A stretch of DNA of 64,000 bases, taken from contig OZ038495.1 of NCBI GenBank assembly GCA_964036315.1, forward strand, positions 22,821,121 to 22,885,120, in the 5' to 3' direction. This document shows, one piece after another, positions 43,655 to 54,658 of the stretch. A program made the translations under genes and the position numbers. Below the pieces are notes generated by a model. It ran no database searches and had not been told where the DNA came from. It was given only the letters and a program-made list of their open reading frames with translations. Source of the DNA: Acanthosepion esculentum. Taxonomy: Eukaryota > Mollusca > Cephalopoda > Sepiida > Sepiidae. Position 1 is the stretch's first letter, and each line of letters starts with the position of its first letter.

Positions 43655-44601
43655 CTCAGTCAGTGTCTGAATTGATGCCAAAGCAAATGCATCCCCAGAT
43701 TTGCTGTTCCATAGAACAATTTTTTGCTTCACAAAGGCAGGCTGGGACAGCTTTAGATCTTATATGACGGAAGCTCATTTCTCAGCTTTCTTCAAGCATG
43801 CTGCCTCAAAACTGCTGCCCTTGTCTGAGAATGGATCCTTTTTGGTTCACCCCTGAATGTGCTGCAGCCATAGTTCACTGTAACCACTATTTCAGTATAT
43901 ATTGCAAGGAACATTCAGAACTGCCTGTAATCGCTGCAAGAAAGTTCTGAAAAATTGCAAAATGTAGCTATGCACAAGCAATCCAGGCCAAGGTTGAAAA
44001 TGAATAAATTGGATCCCAAGAGTTCTGGAAGATCAACCAAATTCTGAATAGCAGTTGTGCTCACTATTATAAATGGCCACAAGGGCATATCTTCCTTGAC
44101 AGATAAGGAGAAGCTCTTCACTACAATCTCTAACTCGACATTAGAAGACACTGGACATCCCCTTCTTGACTTCTCCCATCTCACTCACAATCTCAGTAGT
44201 ATTTTTATCATAGCCTGGGAAGTCTCAAGACTTATCAAATCCTTGATCCTAAGAAAGCCATTGGCCCAGACAAAATCCAGTAGTTGTCCTTAAGAATATC
44301 AACCCAGAACTATCCCTGATCTCTGTGAAGTTATTTAACCACTACTTGTTGGAGAAATCCTTCCCAAGTCACTGGTTGCCCGGTTTTGAAGAATGTGGAT
44401 GAGTGCTCATCCCCCTCTCAGTATAGACCAATAAGTATTCTCTGTGTCTTTAGTAACCTTTTGGAGTCTATAATCAACAAGTTGTTAAGCATCTAAATGA
44501 CAAGAGCCTTTTAAGCGACAAGCAGTACAGGTTTTGATCATCCTAATCCAATACTTACAGAATTATTGAAGCACTAATATTGAAAATATTATATAGATAA
44601 A

Positions 44602-45100
44602 TGAATTACCTCCCTTTGTAGGGGATATTGTCACCAGCCCCTGGGTTGGGCTGAAAGCAGCCTATCACAGCCTCTTTTTTCCTGGGCCACCAACAAGTCA
44701 ACACAGACTAATTTAGCTCCGTAAAACTCAACCAGCAGCCACATGGTGTCCGAAAATGGAGCAGCCAAGAATATAACATAGAAACAAGGATGCCCCAACA
44801 GTTGCAGCAAAGCATCCGAAAACTGAATCCCTCTTCAACCTGAAGACTAATATATTCTGACGTTGCAACAAAAATGAGAACTGTTAACCGAACAAACTTT
44901 ACTGCCAGTTAAGTTCTCGCAAAAACCACTGTTTCTTGCAACGATTTTTAAACCCAATTTTTCTATCTTTCCTTTTCTTTCATCCGCTTTCTGATATAAA
45001 GCTTTCCACTCAAGTTTGGTGCTGTCCTGTTTTCTCTTGCCGTGTCACATCAATGCTCTTTTTACCCTTATTTTCTACAGAGGACAAATTATTGGTCACA
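44602..45100. mobile_element. 499-bp insertion in the LINE, possible solo LTR
   Basis: The LINE reading stops at about 44600 and resumes at about 45105. The inserted piece starts TG, ends CA and is flanked by the 4-bp repeat taaa (44598-44601 and 45101-45104). It contains gatataaagc near 44992. The terminal inverted match is weak, so LTR is a guess; insertion itself is well supported. Confidence 0.4.
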
Positions 45101-45768
45101 TAAATTCAAACCCGCATACTAGATAGCAAATACATCTAAGGAACCATAGCATTAGATATTTCAAAGGCTTTGATAAGGTGTGACGAAAAGGACTACTGCT
45201 CAAGATCTCTAGTTATGGAATCACTGGAAGAGTCTTCTCAATTATAAATTGCTTCCTATCAGGTAGGTCCCTAAAGGTATTTGTTAACGGCCAGTCCTCT
45301 GGAGCCTTAGCAATCAATACAGGTATCCTCTATGAGTTACTTCTTAGACCAACCCTCTTTTTACTTTACATAATTGATTTGCCTGAGTGTATATTCAAAT
45401 CATTTGTGAATATCTGTTCTGATGATACAACAATATAACCTTCAAAACTTGGGATGACAAGAGATTGGCAGCTGGTCTCTCCTCCAGTCTTGGTCTACCA
45501 TCTCAGTAGAAGAAAAACTGACTATTTACATTCAATGTTTTGAAAACCAAACTAGTTACATTCCATCATCACCTATCAGACTCTGAACTACCACTAATGA
45601 TAAATGGATATTCCCTCAAACTGCCCACTTTGCCTTGAGTGTCTATTGGGCCTCAAACTTAATCCAGACCTGAAGTGGAACCTGTACATATGATTCATTG
45701 CTAAAGATCTAGGAAAAATTGTCAGTTTTCTGTACTGCTCTAGCAAGTACTTGACTCCTCATGCTATC

Positions 45769-46156
45769 TTCCCATCCTGAGTATGACGATAAACTATATC
45801 TGGCAGCAAGGCTGCTGATTGGGAGGTTTTGAGGAGTGTGGAACCACCTCTTAATTATCATTGTTCCCAGATCCACCATAACTGGGGTGGTAGCAGCTGT
45901 TAGGGTCCCAGCTATGGGTAAATAGTTGACTACCAAAACTGGGGTCAAAATGCTATGAAAGCATAAAAATATATTTTTATAGTAAAAATACCATCAATAT
46001 ATTTAAAAAAATTTTTTTACCTGTAATACATAGAAATATTACCAACAATACATTTTGGAAAAAACAATCCATATTGTATTCATACAAACCTATCCTAAAA
46101 ATCTTGTCAGCATTAAATAACCCACTGGTTATGTCGTAAAACAAACTAAACCGAAC
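45769..46156 (-). mobile_element. 388-bp non-autonomous repeat (family S5) with 9-bp target duplication
   Basis: catgctatc at 45760-45768 recurs at 46157-46165, and the LINE reading continues across. On the minus strand it reads gtgggttatttaatgctgacaagat ... ttgctggt ... gaccccagttttggtagtcaac ... gctgggaccctaacag ... aggtggttccac, as at 55115-55500 and 56940-57285 (both plus). No ORF. tRNA ancestry not seen. Confidence 0.75.
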
Positions 46157-46762
46157 CATGCTATCATCTACCTTTACAAGAGGCAGATCATGTCTAAAAT
46201 GGAGTAATGCTGTTATATTTAAGCAGGAATTGCCCAGTTCTCACTTTCCAGTCTTGATAGTATCCAAAAGTGTCTCTGCATCCTTGTGGGTAACAGATTA
46301 TTTTCCACCCTGCAACCCTTCACTTACTGTTGAGATGTTGCAAACCTCTCACTGTTCTATCGCTGTTTCCAGGGAAAGTGCTCAGACAAACTATATTCCT
46401 TAATTCCACCAGTTCTAACCTTCACGGCTAGGACTTGCTATGCTACGCACATTCATTCCCTCCATATTCTATTGGTGAGAAGTACGTTCCACTCGAGCAG
46501 CTTCTTCCTGCGAGGATGTTTTCCTGACCACTACAATTTTAACCTGTTCAATTCTCAGCTTAACCATTATCTCTCCCCCCCCATCATCATAAACCGTGCT
46601 TCTTACTCTGTAACCCTCTACCTTGAGTGGCTCCCAGTCATTGAACAGGGTGAACCTCATTGTAAAAAAAAAAAAAGCTCCTGATAGATAGAAACAGATT
46701 GGTCATGAATTACTGCTCACACTCCACTCGAGACAGATATGATAGCCAACAGTGTCAAGGAG

Positions 46763-47890
46763 CAGGGCTGGTGCGTCTTACCTCTGACTGGGGGTGGTGG
46801 GTGAAGGCACATTTTTTTGAGCCCATTGTGGCCTCTGTCATCCATTATTTTCCTAATTATTTTTAAACTGATGTTACATTGTTAATCATCAACTAATAAT
46901 ATACATTGTGCATCTCCATGGCTGATGTGGTGTGTACTACACAGGAACCCACGACGAGGTCGAAGTCCCAAAAGGGCCAATTTCAGCAGGGTTTCTTTTT
47001 TGCTTTTTGTACTTTTTACTTTTTTTCTACCAAAGTTATATTGTCAATCATCAACTATAATAATCGACAGGGCTGGTGCTTACTACCCCGAACCTCTCAA
47101 CCATGTGGGGAGGGGGTACAGAAGTGCTAATTTCAGTTGAGCTTATTTTTTAAATTGTAATTTTCTTTCTGAACAGTTCTTTTAAATCAATTAAGAAGGT
47201 AATATATCTTGGTAAAATCAATTTTTATTCTGAGATCATCCTCTAAGGAGGATCACTGACTGATTTTTTTATTTTTTTTTTACTAGTAGTAATACTAACC
47301 ATAAGTTCACAGCTAGTAATTAAAATAAAATTTCTAGCCCCTATTTTTTGGCATTTCTATAAGGATAAAACTAAGAAAATGATTGCTTAAAAAAATAAAA
47401 ATATTCAAAGATTTCAACACATGAAAAAATTTCCTGAAAACTGAAATACTGTTTTTAAAACAAATTTTTAAGACAATCCCATTTGTGTTGTGTTGTAATC
47501 TTTGTAAAACTTTTTTCCTCAGTGGAGATGCATTGGTGATTAATTTTTATGGAAATGTAAAAATTTGCGACTTAAACATATTTTTTTGTGTAAAATTTAG
47601 TTCTTAAAATATTGGTGGTTATTACAAAATGAATAATGTTTTCTTTCATTTTTTAAAAAGAAAAAACTATTCATTATAAAAGTAAATAGTTAATGAATAT
47701 GTAATGAAATTTTCATTTAAATTGGATAATTCCATGATTTTTGGTAATTTAAAAAAAGCGCTGCCCTTCCTCCGCAATTTTCCTTCAAGGGTTTGTGGCT
47801 CCCAAGTTTGGAAACTTTGAAATCGACATATAGTAGAGAGCCCCCCACCTTATCAAAGATTTTATGGGTGAGACCCTAGTGCCAGCCCTG
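46763..47890. mobile_element. Possible hAT-type non-autonomous element
   Basis: cagggctggtgc at 46763 and gtgccagccctg ending at 47890 are inverted ends. A second left-type end cagggctggtgc lies at 47068, so two copies may be nested. Flanking 8-mers agree at only half their positions, so the target duplication is not convincing. No transposase. Confidence 0.35.
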
Positions 47891-48164
47891 CTTAAGAGAA
47901 AAAGTGACTGCCATATATCCTAAGGATAAGGAATGTAAATAGTATCCCCCAGGCAGATCGTACCACTTCTAGAAACATTGCAAGCAAGACCTTCTTTATA
48001 TTTGTCCATTCATATGATGTTTGCTTTTTTTCATATGCATTTTCAATGTGTGGAACAACTTGTAATAAATATATATATATATTTATTAATTCAAATGTTA
48101 TTATAGTGGACCCTTTGTATTTGAATGCCCTATTTTAATTTATTGAACAGTATGTGCATTACAT
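47891..48164. other. Nothing recognised
   Basis: Short spacer with (TA)n at 48067-48082. Confidence 0.5.
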
Positions 48165-48300
48165 ATATTGATCTACGCATTTGAGAAATCTACTAAAGAA
48201 AATGTGGTGTCTACCAATCACAGGACTTGTGTCCCCCTTTGTAGGGGAAACCACTATTTAATTCAACATGCTTTACTATTTTGTAGATCAAACGGTGGTT
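48165..48300 (+). repeat. Dispersed repeat, family S4
   Basis: catttgagaaatctac ... ggacttgtgtccccctttg ... ggggaaaccactatttaattc matches 49975-50110 and, inverted, 9580-9700. A frame gives P-L-C-R-G-N-H-Y-L-I-Q, also seen (P-L-C-R-G-N-H-H-L-I-Q) in the 9.6-kb copy. Confidence 0.55.
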
Positions 48301-48304
48301 TCTC

Positions 48305-48565
48305 CTTTTTATATTTGCTGAATCCCTTTAGAACATGGGTGATCATGGTTTTCCACAAGTTCCGGTCCTTTGTAGCTCTTAGTAAAATTTGTCTTTTGTT
48401 ATCTCTCCTGATCCCTGTTCTGCCCAGCATTTGCACAAGCTCATTATGTAAGTTATCTGCTACTTTCTTCTTTCACAACTGCCTTCAGTATATACTGTGT
48501 GTGTAAAATTTTCTAAGCCTTCTTTCCTCATTATGTGCCCTAGAAATTACAACTGTCTTTTTAAT
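48305..48565 (-). mobile_element. RTE-like LINE, C-terminal coding end
   Basis: On the minus strand: R-x-E-x-L-x-x-F-T-x-S-I, then a decayed LTSL block and T-K-G-P-E-L-V-E-N-H-D-H. Equivalent to 4885-5165 and 30780-31000. Confidence 0.6.
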
Positions 48566-49086
48566 GTTACAAGAACCTATGTAGTATTTGAATATGAGTA
48601 GATAGCATGAAGTCAAATGATAGACTGACTCAGTAGGCTGAGGGTAAATGAGTGTCAGCTGGATGAGCATTTCTTTTGAATGGTATATTTCACATCATGT
48701 TTAAGAACTTCCCAGTACCACCATATATATATATATATATATATGTGTTTTAAGAGAGTGATTGCCAAGACTCCAGTTTTTTACATTCACATTGGGCAGT
48801 TTGGGAAAAATTGGCATAAATTGCAGAAAATTTTCTGTGAAGCTCAAGAAATCAACTAAAAAAAACAAAACTTTTTCAATCTTTTAACTAGTATTCTTTA
48901 GGCTGACCCCAAATTCTTCCAGGCAGATTTTTATACCTGATGAATATGGACATTTTAATTGGCATCACCTGCTTTTCTTGTAAAAACCTTTATATAATTG
49001 TATAGATATCCAAAAATGTTTGATTAAAAAGGTCTGTCTGTTACATTTTTTATTGTATTTTTCCAATCTTCAAATGAAATGTTGTG
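48566..49086. other. Nothing recognised
   Basis: AT-rich, with (TA)n at 48725-48744. Confidence 0.5.
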
Positions 49087-49491
49087 TATTGTGAGCATGG
49101 GCACTAATTGGTTAGAATGTTCGCATTCTGACCATGAGACCCGGTTTCGAATCATGGTCGATTTGTCAGGAAGGAGACTTCCTGATGTTATCAGGCTGGG
49201 TTGGGGGTCAATCCCAGTGTGCAGCACCTTTGAAAAATGCCTGAAAACCATACCACGGGTTGATCCAAGCCTTGTGAGTGAAATTGGGTAGATAGAACCC
49301 TTGGGTGCCGTCGATAGCTGTGCTAGCACGAAGTCACAAGTCATCGTCACCGAGGGCTTGAGCGTGCTGGCCTTGTTCAAATTGTTGATCACGCTAGATA
49401 ACACACTCTTTCCCAGAAACTGTAATTAAGGTCTGCTCAGCATAGTTGCAGTATAAACCACAGGTGGGCTCTGTGGGTGTTGAACAAACAT
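49087..49491 (+). mobile_element. tRNA-derived SINE, family S2, full copy
   Basis: tRNA head with B box ggtttcgaatc at 49143-49153, a near-consensus Pol III box. The body matches 7091-7493 along its length (cttcctgatgttatcaggc, gttgatccaagccttgtg, gaagtcacaagtcatcg, cacaggtgggctctgtgg). Confidence 0.8.
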
Positions 49492-49680
49492 TAATGTTAA
49501 TACTGTTTATTATAATCAGAGCATTTACTTAAATATTTGTATCTATAAGAATAACGTATAAACAGAATATATATATATATATAATATATATATATGTAAA
49601 ATATAAAATTGGACACTAAGATCAACACTGAGTGGTGACAGTCTGTTTCATGCTTGAATACAATCTTCAGGACATGTTTA
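49492..49680. repeat. Relics of two foldback families around (TA)n
   Basis: 49492-49560 is a single diverged unit of the 37.9-kb palindrome (tactgtttattataatcagagc). (TA)n at 49569-49597. 49605-49680 is one arm of the 7.7-kb hairpin family (aacactgagtggtgacagtc, gcttgaatacaatcttca). Confidence 0.6.
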
Positions 49681-49839
49681 TCGTTTGTTAGCACAAATAT
49701 TTATATATGCTGGTCAGTAAGGAAATCTGTTGTATTATCTTAACAGTTATTTGGCAGGTGGTAACAGTTATATTTCAAATATGCTCTATATTGAGTACTT
49801 TTACACATAAATATAGCATAACTTAAAACTATATTTTTA

Positions 49840-49842
<3 letters not shown>

Positions 49843-49899
<57 letters not shown>
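49843..49899. repeat. (TA)n microsatellite
   Basis: Uninterrupted ta dinucleotides. Confidence 0.95.
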
Positions 49900-49901
<2 letters not shown>

Positions 49902-49974
49902 GTAATTTCTTATTACTTTAAACATTATATTTAGTAGATACACATTTTTAAGTAGACTTCTGTTTTTTATACAA

Positions 49975-50110
49975 TGTTAAATTCATGTCTACTGGCCTGT
50001 GCATTTGAGAGTCTTAAAGAAAATATACCCATTGGCAGTGGTTGGACCTGCATCCACTTATGGGGAAAACCACTGTTAAACCCACTTTGCTTTAGATTGA
50101 TCAACCATAG
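49975..50110 (+). repeat. Dispersed repeat, family S4
   Basis: gcatttgagagtcttaaag ... cttatggggaaaaccactg ... actttgctttagattg matches the 48165-48300 copy with more divergence. Confidence 0.45.
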
Positions 50111-50204
50111 AAACTTTATACAGGGAATGATGGAATTAGTCTTATATGTTAAAGCAACGTGGGGAATTGTGAACAGAAATACAACTAATAATATAGATCT
50201 TATG

Positions 50205-50545
50205 GTTACATTTGAACTGTAAAATGATGAGACCTTGCTGCCAATCTAGTACTGCACTTAAATTCATAGAGTCTAGGTACCATAGAAGAGGGTTTATCAG
50301 AACAATTATCATGAAAGTATTTATAGAAAAGGTACAGGAAAGCTACGTTATGGTGGTGGGAAGTGACTGAAGCTGATATGCCAGGCCACGGCCAATGATA
50401 TTGCACATTCTTCTTTGGATTTTATCAAGAATCACTAAATATGTAACATGAGCACCAGACCATATGTGGCAACAATATTCTAAACATGGTAGACTTGTAA
50501 ATATGTAAGATAGATTTGGGCAAGAAAAATTGTCTGGCACAAGAA
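50205..50545 (-). mobile_element. Jockey-like LINE, old subfamily, RT C-terminal part
   Basis: Two minus-strand frames give LEYCCHIWSGAHVTYLVILD, K-I-Q-R-R-M-C-N-I-I-G and FLYLFYKYFHDNCSDKPSS, MVPRLYEFKCSTRLAARSHH. One frameshift separates them at about 50375. Both ends truncated, no 3' UTR. Confidence 0.75.
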
Positions 50546-51480
50546 ATTTTCAGCACCCCATTTTATACCTCTATAATGTGTGTTTATAGGTAATATTCAT
50601 AGGTACAATAATAAGTCTTCATTTTTAGAAGAAATATTTACATAATTTCCTTTCTTGTCAATGCACTTAATTCAATAATGAATACTAAAAGTAAACATTA
50701 TACAGTGAAAATTTCAAGTAATAACAACATGTTAGGCTCTAAACTGATAGATGCAATCTTGTATATATGTTTATAAATAAAAAACAGCAGAAGAAATTTG
50801 TGTAGGTGACAGTCAGCTTTTGTGCTTGTGTAGGAGTATCTGTGTACATACAAGTAAGTAGGAGTTAATACTTAGGTAACATTATATATATAAAAGCTAT
50901 ATACTGTTTGATACATTTGTACAAATCCCCTGTCTGACTATATAATTATGTGGGTGTTTTTGACAATTAAAGAAATACCTTTGTCTTTCTTGGTTTGCAT
51001 CTGTTAACGTCAAACTGCCCACACAACTGGTGTATGCATGTGTGGGTGTAGATATCTGTGATGTGCATTTTATTTATAACTATGTCTGCTTTTATATGAG
51101 GGTAGGTAATAGGTAAGTATATTCCTGAAATTGTATATGTGTTAAGGTGTCCATAAAAAATGAAGGTAATTTGAAAAGCAAGCATGGAGATACTCAATAT
51201 TTTGATGTAACTTTTTTTTTAAATTATTTGATAGGAAAATAAAGTGAATAAATATATTTATAGAAAGGATAAAGGTTTGTGTGTGTGTGTGTAGATATAT
51301 CTGTTTATTTTATTTTCTTAAATTTATGGTGAAATGTTGGGTGGAAGGGATGGTTTGATTGATGGATTAGCTTTGTACAGCTAATCAATGAGTTGGAGGG
51401 TATTTAAAGCCAGAAATATTTTTAGATTGTAAGCATTTTTTTAGAGATAATAATGGTTTAGTGATACAAATCTTTCTAAT
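50546..51480. other. AT-rich stretch without recognised gene
   Basis: No element or coding block recognised; a short (TG)n at 51277-51291. Confidence 0.5.
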
Positions 51481-51645
51481 TAACCCATAGCTGGGGGAAA
51501 GAGAGGTGAGTTCATACCTTTTCCATGGGTTTTTTTTTTTTATGAAAGTGAACATAATGAGAATTGAAACTCAGCTCAGAGATTAACAATTCATGCCCTT
51601 ATCCATCACACCACCTAAAAATCCAAGCTTACAGCACCAGGTATT
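51481..51645 (-). mobile_element. tRNA-derived SINE, family S1
   Basis: On the minus strand the head tgtgatggataagggcatg ... gctgagtttcaattctc is a tRNA relic, and the body ends in cccagctatggg. Same family as 3145 and 4346. Confidence 0.65.
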
Positions 51646-51773
51646 CCCAAGTGGTCACCCATCTAAGTTCTTACCAGACTCAATGTTGCTTATCTTTGGT
51701 GATTGTATGGGAACTGGTATATTATATTTATGGGTTAAAGTTCTCATTATTAGGGATAATGCATATGTAAATA

Positions 51774-51870
51774 TAAAAGTGGACATTGAGGTCAACATGC
51801 AGTGGTGAGTTTCATGCTCAAACACAATCATCCATGTTTGATGCTGGGTGTTGACCTCAATGTTCATTTA
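51774..51870. mobile_element. Stem-loop MITE (about 97 bp)
   Basis: gtggacattgaggtcaaca pairs with tgttgacctcaatgttcat. A shortened relative of 7673-7803, followed by (TA)n. Confidence 0.6.
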
Positions 51871-52237
51871 TATATATATATATATACATACACTATCTCT
51901 GATATTGAGCACTTTTATCCATAAATATAGCATATCTTAAAACTATATCTTTATCATATATATTTAAATTTAATTTTAAAATAATTATAACAGAACGCTT
52001 TCACATGTGTTTTTTTAGAAATCACCATCACATCAATCACAGTTACAATAAGTTTGTTTTTTTAATTCACTCCTGAGGATGATTTTGGAGGAGATAAAAA
52101 GTACTTGGGTAGGAAAAAACTACAGCACCTTCCTTGATGAATTTTATCTTAACATTAAGAAACTAGAGAACTAGAAAGGATTATTATAAAAATAATTATT
52201 ATTTAATGAAACATGTTTGAAGAAATGCTGCCTAAAT

Positions 52238-52292
<55 letters not shown>

Positions 52293-52544
52293 AAATAAAA
52301 AAATGAGGGAAACCTTTTATGCCAATGTATTTGGTTCCTTGAACTTTATCTAGACAAGTGAAGGAATGTTATTTAGTGCATGTTTTTTGCACAGAAGTAA
52401 CATGGGGAAAAATATAATAAGTTTAAGTTTCCAAATTTTCAATTAGAAAATCCTCTATAATGTAATATTACCTACCACTTCCTTAACATCTAATATTTCA
52501 AATAATTTATCTAAGCTTATCTCCCTGGGGTTGAGGATGATCAT
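51871..52544. other. AT-rich spacer with long (TA)n
   Basis: (TA)n at 52243-52289. No gene recognised. Confidence 0.5.
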
Positions 52545-52930
52545 TTTGTTCTGTTTGCCTTGGTCAGTTGGGTCTGTGGACCTTGAGATGGATAATGAGA
52601 CCAATTTTTACTTGAAAGCGCCTTTAACATTGAAGACAGGTTCTTTCTGGATGCTGGCTTAGGCCTTGGTAGGGGGTTGTCTTTCTTTTTGATGGTTTCT
52701 TTTTTCCTTTAGTTCAGCTGATGATTTGGATTTGAAGATGTTTGTCCCACCTCTGACAATAGATTTCCAGAGGTTCCTGCCCATTGCACAGGATTCCCAA
52801 CTATTAATTTCGATGATACATTTCTTCATGTTTTATTTTAGAATGTTCTTGAATGCCTTCTCCAATTTTCTGATTTCCTTCTTTGAGTTGGCACATGGCT
52901 CACTAATATATATATGGGCCTCACATGCAA
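52545..52930 (-). mobile_element. LINE C-terminal tail with zinc-finger remnant
   Basis: Minus-strand frames give D-R-N-S-W-E-S-C-A-M-G-R-N-L-W-K-S-I-V-R-G-G, A-E-L-K-E-K-R-N-H-Q-K-E-R, a gap, then C-L-Q-C-x-R-R-F-Q-V-K-I-G-L-I-I-H-L-K-V-H. This order, a basic helix followed by a C2H2-like finger (C-x2-C ... H-x3-H), closes many invertebrate LINE polyproteins. Broken by stops and at least one frameshift. The plus-strand ORF here is a shadow. Confidence 0.55.
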
Positions 52931-52944
52931 CATTTCAGGCTAAA

Positions 52945-53762
52945 CTTCTCGAGAGCTCCTCTCTGCGGCTGCTCAGTCTCACGCTGTCCGCTGACGTATG
53001 ATGGAACAAATACATCGAGTCAATTGCTTCATCCCCCGCAAGGAAAGTTGGCTCCCTGTGCCAAGCCAGGAAATTTTTCTCCCCGGAATCGATCCTCCAA
53101 ATCTATAAATCAACCATTCGCCCTTGCGTGGAGTATTGCTGCCATATATGGTCTGGAGCCCCTGCTGTTTGCCTCAGGGTTCTTGATAAGATCCAGAGAC
53201 GGATATGCAATGTAATTGGCCCAGATCTATCATCTCGTCTGCAGGCGCTCTCTCACAGACGCGCAGTTGCCTCACTCTGTCTTTTTTACAAATACTTTCA
53301 CGGTAATTGCTCCGAGGAGCTGCTTTCGCTGGTTCCTAGGTCTCATGAATTTAAGCGTCCTACGAGGCTGGCATCCCGTTCCCACCCCTTCACCATTGAA
53401 ACTGTTAGATGTAGACGTATCTTCTACTCCAATAGCTTCATGTCTCGCACATCTCGCCTGTGGAACTCCCTTCCTTATTCCTGTTTCCCTGATGAATATA
53501 ATCTCCAACTATTTAAGTGTAACGTCAATCAACATCTCCAGTTGCCTTGATCTATCCACTTCCCTTCTCCACATCCTTTCACCTTTCATTCCTATCTGCT
53601 CTCGCTCCAAATCTTCTGTAATCCCCTTGCCTTGATCGATCCACTATCTTTCTCCACATCCTCTCCTTTACCACTCCTATCTGCTCTTCCTCCAAACCTT
53701 CTGTAACCCCTTGCGTGCTAGTGGCTTCCAGCCTTGCTTGGGGTGAAAAGCTTAAAAAAAAA
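52945..53762 (+). mobile_element. Jockey-like LINE, young subfamily, 3' fragment
   Basis: Starts in the block S-S-S-L-R-L-L-S-L-T-L-S-A-D (52950), continues W-N-K-Y-I-E-S-I-A, A-R-K-V-G-S-L and R-P-C-V-E-Y-C-C-H-I-W-S-G-A, and stays open for 140 codons (53128-53550) through FYKYFHGNCSEELLSLVPRS and LWNSLPYS. The 3' UTR ends tggggtgaaaagctt and poly(A) at 53755-53764. The best copy of the family that also occurs at 6010 and 11679. 5'-truncated, no catalytic RT part. Confidence 0.88.
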
Positions 53763-53955
53763 AGCCTATTTGGTTTATAGTCAGTTTATGTCTATTTTAT
53801 CTAAAACGTTAAAACCATCCAAAAATGCACAAATAGGTTTTTCTCTTTTTAAGCAGAAAAGTAATAATAAAAGATTGTAAAAAACAAAAAAGTTCTTTAA
53901 GAATTAAACAATGATACAAAACAAATACAAGTGATAAAACTTAACCAACAGTTTC
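53763..53955. other. Spacer
   Basis: AT-rich sequence between two transposon relics. Confidence 0.5.
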
Positions 53956-54658
53956 TCTATAAATCAATTTTCTTTTGACCTTTGCCTTTTTTTAAAACAT
54001 TCTACAATATTTTTTTGAACTTCATCCGATGAAAACTTTCATTTGTTGTTGTAAAATATATCCACAACAATTTTTGCTTTAAAATGAATTCCTTTTTCAA
54101 TGTGTTGTTCACAAGTAAAAATATATTTTGGAGAATAAGTTTCCAAAATTCTTTCAGTAAACATTCTTGTAGTGGATTCATTATATTTTGCAATAAATTT
54201 ATCTGCATAGTCAAGTATAGCAAAACAAGCACAAATGAACTCTGCCATTTAGCTGGATGGAACTGTAAGACCTCCTCGAGAAAGTAAGTCAAAGTACTGC
54301 TTCTCAGTAGCATCATCACTATCATTGCCTACCATGAGCAATGAACACATTTCACATTGAAAATGTTTAATTAATTTTTTTGAATTTTTTCTAATAAAGA
54401 AAAAGATGGTGATGGAAATTTCTCCAGAAGTAATTTGTAGACTTGTTGAGATGTGTAGCACATTAGTTCTGCAAAAAATGAAGAACGACCTCTTGGTTGG
54501 TAATATTGTCTTTTTTGTAACTCTTTTAGAATTGAGTATCGTTGTTTTTCAGCCACGTTTTGTCTGTAGTTTGGAAAATTTTCTAACATGCTAAATCTTG
54601 TGAGTTTAGCATGATGTCTATGTATAAACCACTGTGGTAACAGTATAGGAGTATACAT
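53956..54658 (-). pseudogene. DNA transposase C-terminal part, P/THAP9-like (tentative)
   Basis: Three minus-strand frames join into one protein of about 220 residues: Y-R-Q-N-V-A-E-K-Q-R-Y-S-I-L-K-E and AELMCYTSQQVYKLLLEKFP (54600-54430), then HFQCEMCSLLMVGND, YFDLLSRGGLTVPSS and, after one in-frame taa at 54246, MAEFICACFAILDYADKFIA and Y-I-F-T-C-E-Q-H. The order 'D-x-x-Y-F-D-L-x-x-R-G-G-L-T-x-P' near the C-terminus recalls P-element/THAP9-type transposases, but I cannot confirm the family. One frameshift near 54400 plus the stop make it inactive. Few lesions suggest moderate age. Confidence 0.5.

Larger units (their letters stand above)
43655..46678 (+). mobile_element. Jockey-like LINE, third subfamily, longest copy with RT
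   Basis: By frame shifting the RT order is readable: W-F-T-P-E-C-A-A-A and E-F-W-K-I-N (44000-44050); S-L-I-K-S-L-I-L-R-K-P ... G-P-D-K-I (44225-44290); L-L-S-D-K-Q-Y (44505-44535); ALDISKAFDKV (45150-45185); S-Y-G-I-T-G-R-V-F-S-I-I (45215-45250); FLLYIIDLPE with a damaged S-D-D-T-T where the catalytic Y-A-D-D is expected (45355-45440); SKYLTP (45745); C-F-P-D-H-Y-N-F-N-L-F (46512-46545). It ends with poly(A) at 46664-46676. Two later insertions (44602-45100, 45769-46156) split it. The same subfamily is inverted at 55985-56810. Confidence 0.85.

Noticed and set aside
49087..49160. Functional tRNA gene
   Set aside because: The B box is good, but the head lacks full cloverleaf pairing and is followed by the SINE S2 body, which is repeated elsewhere.
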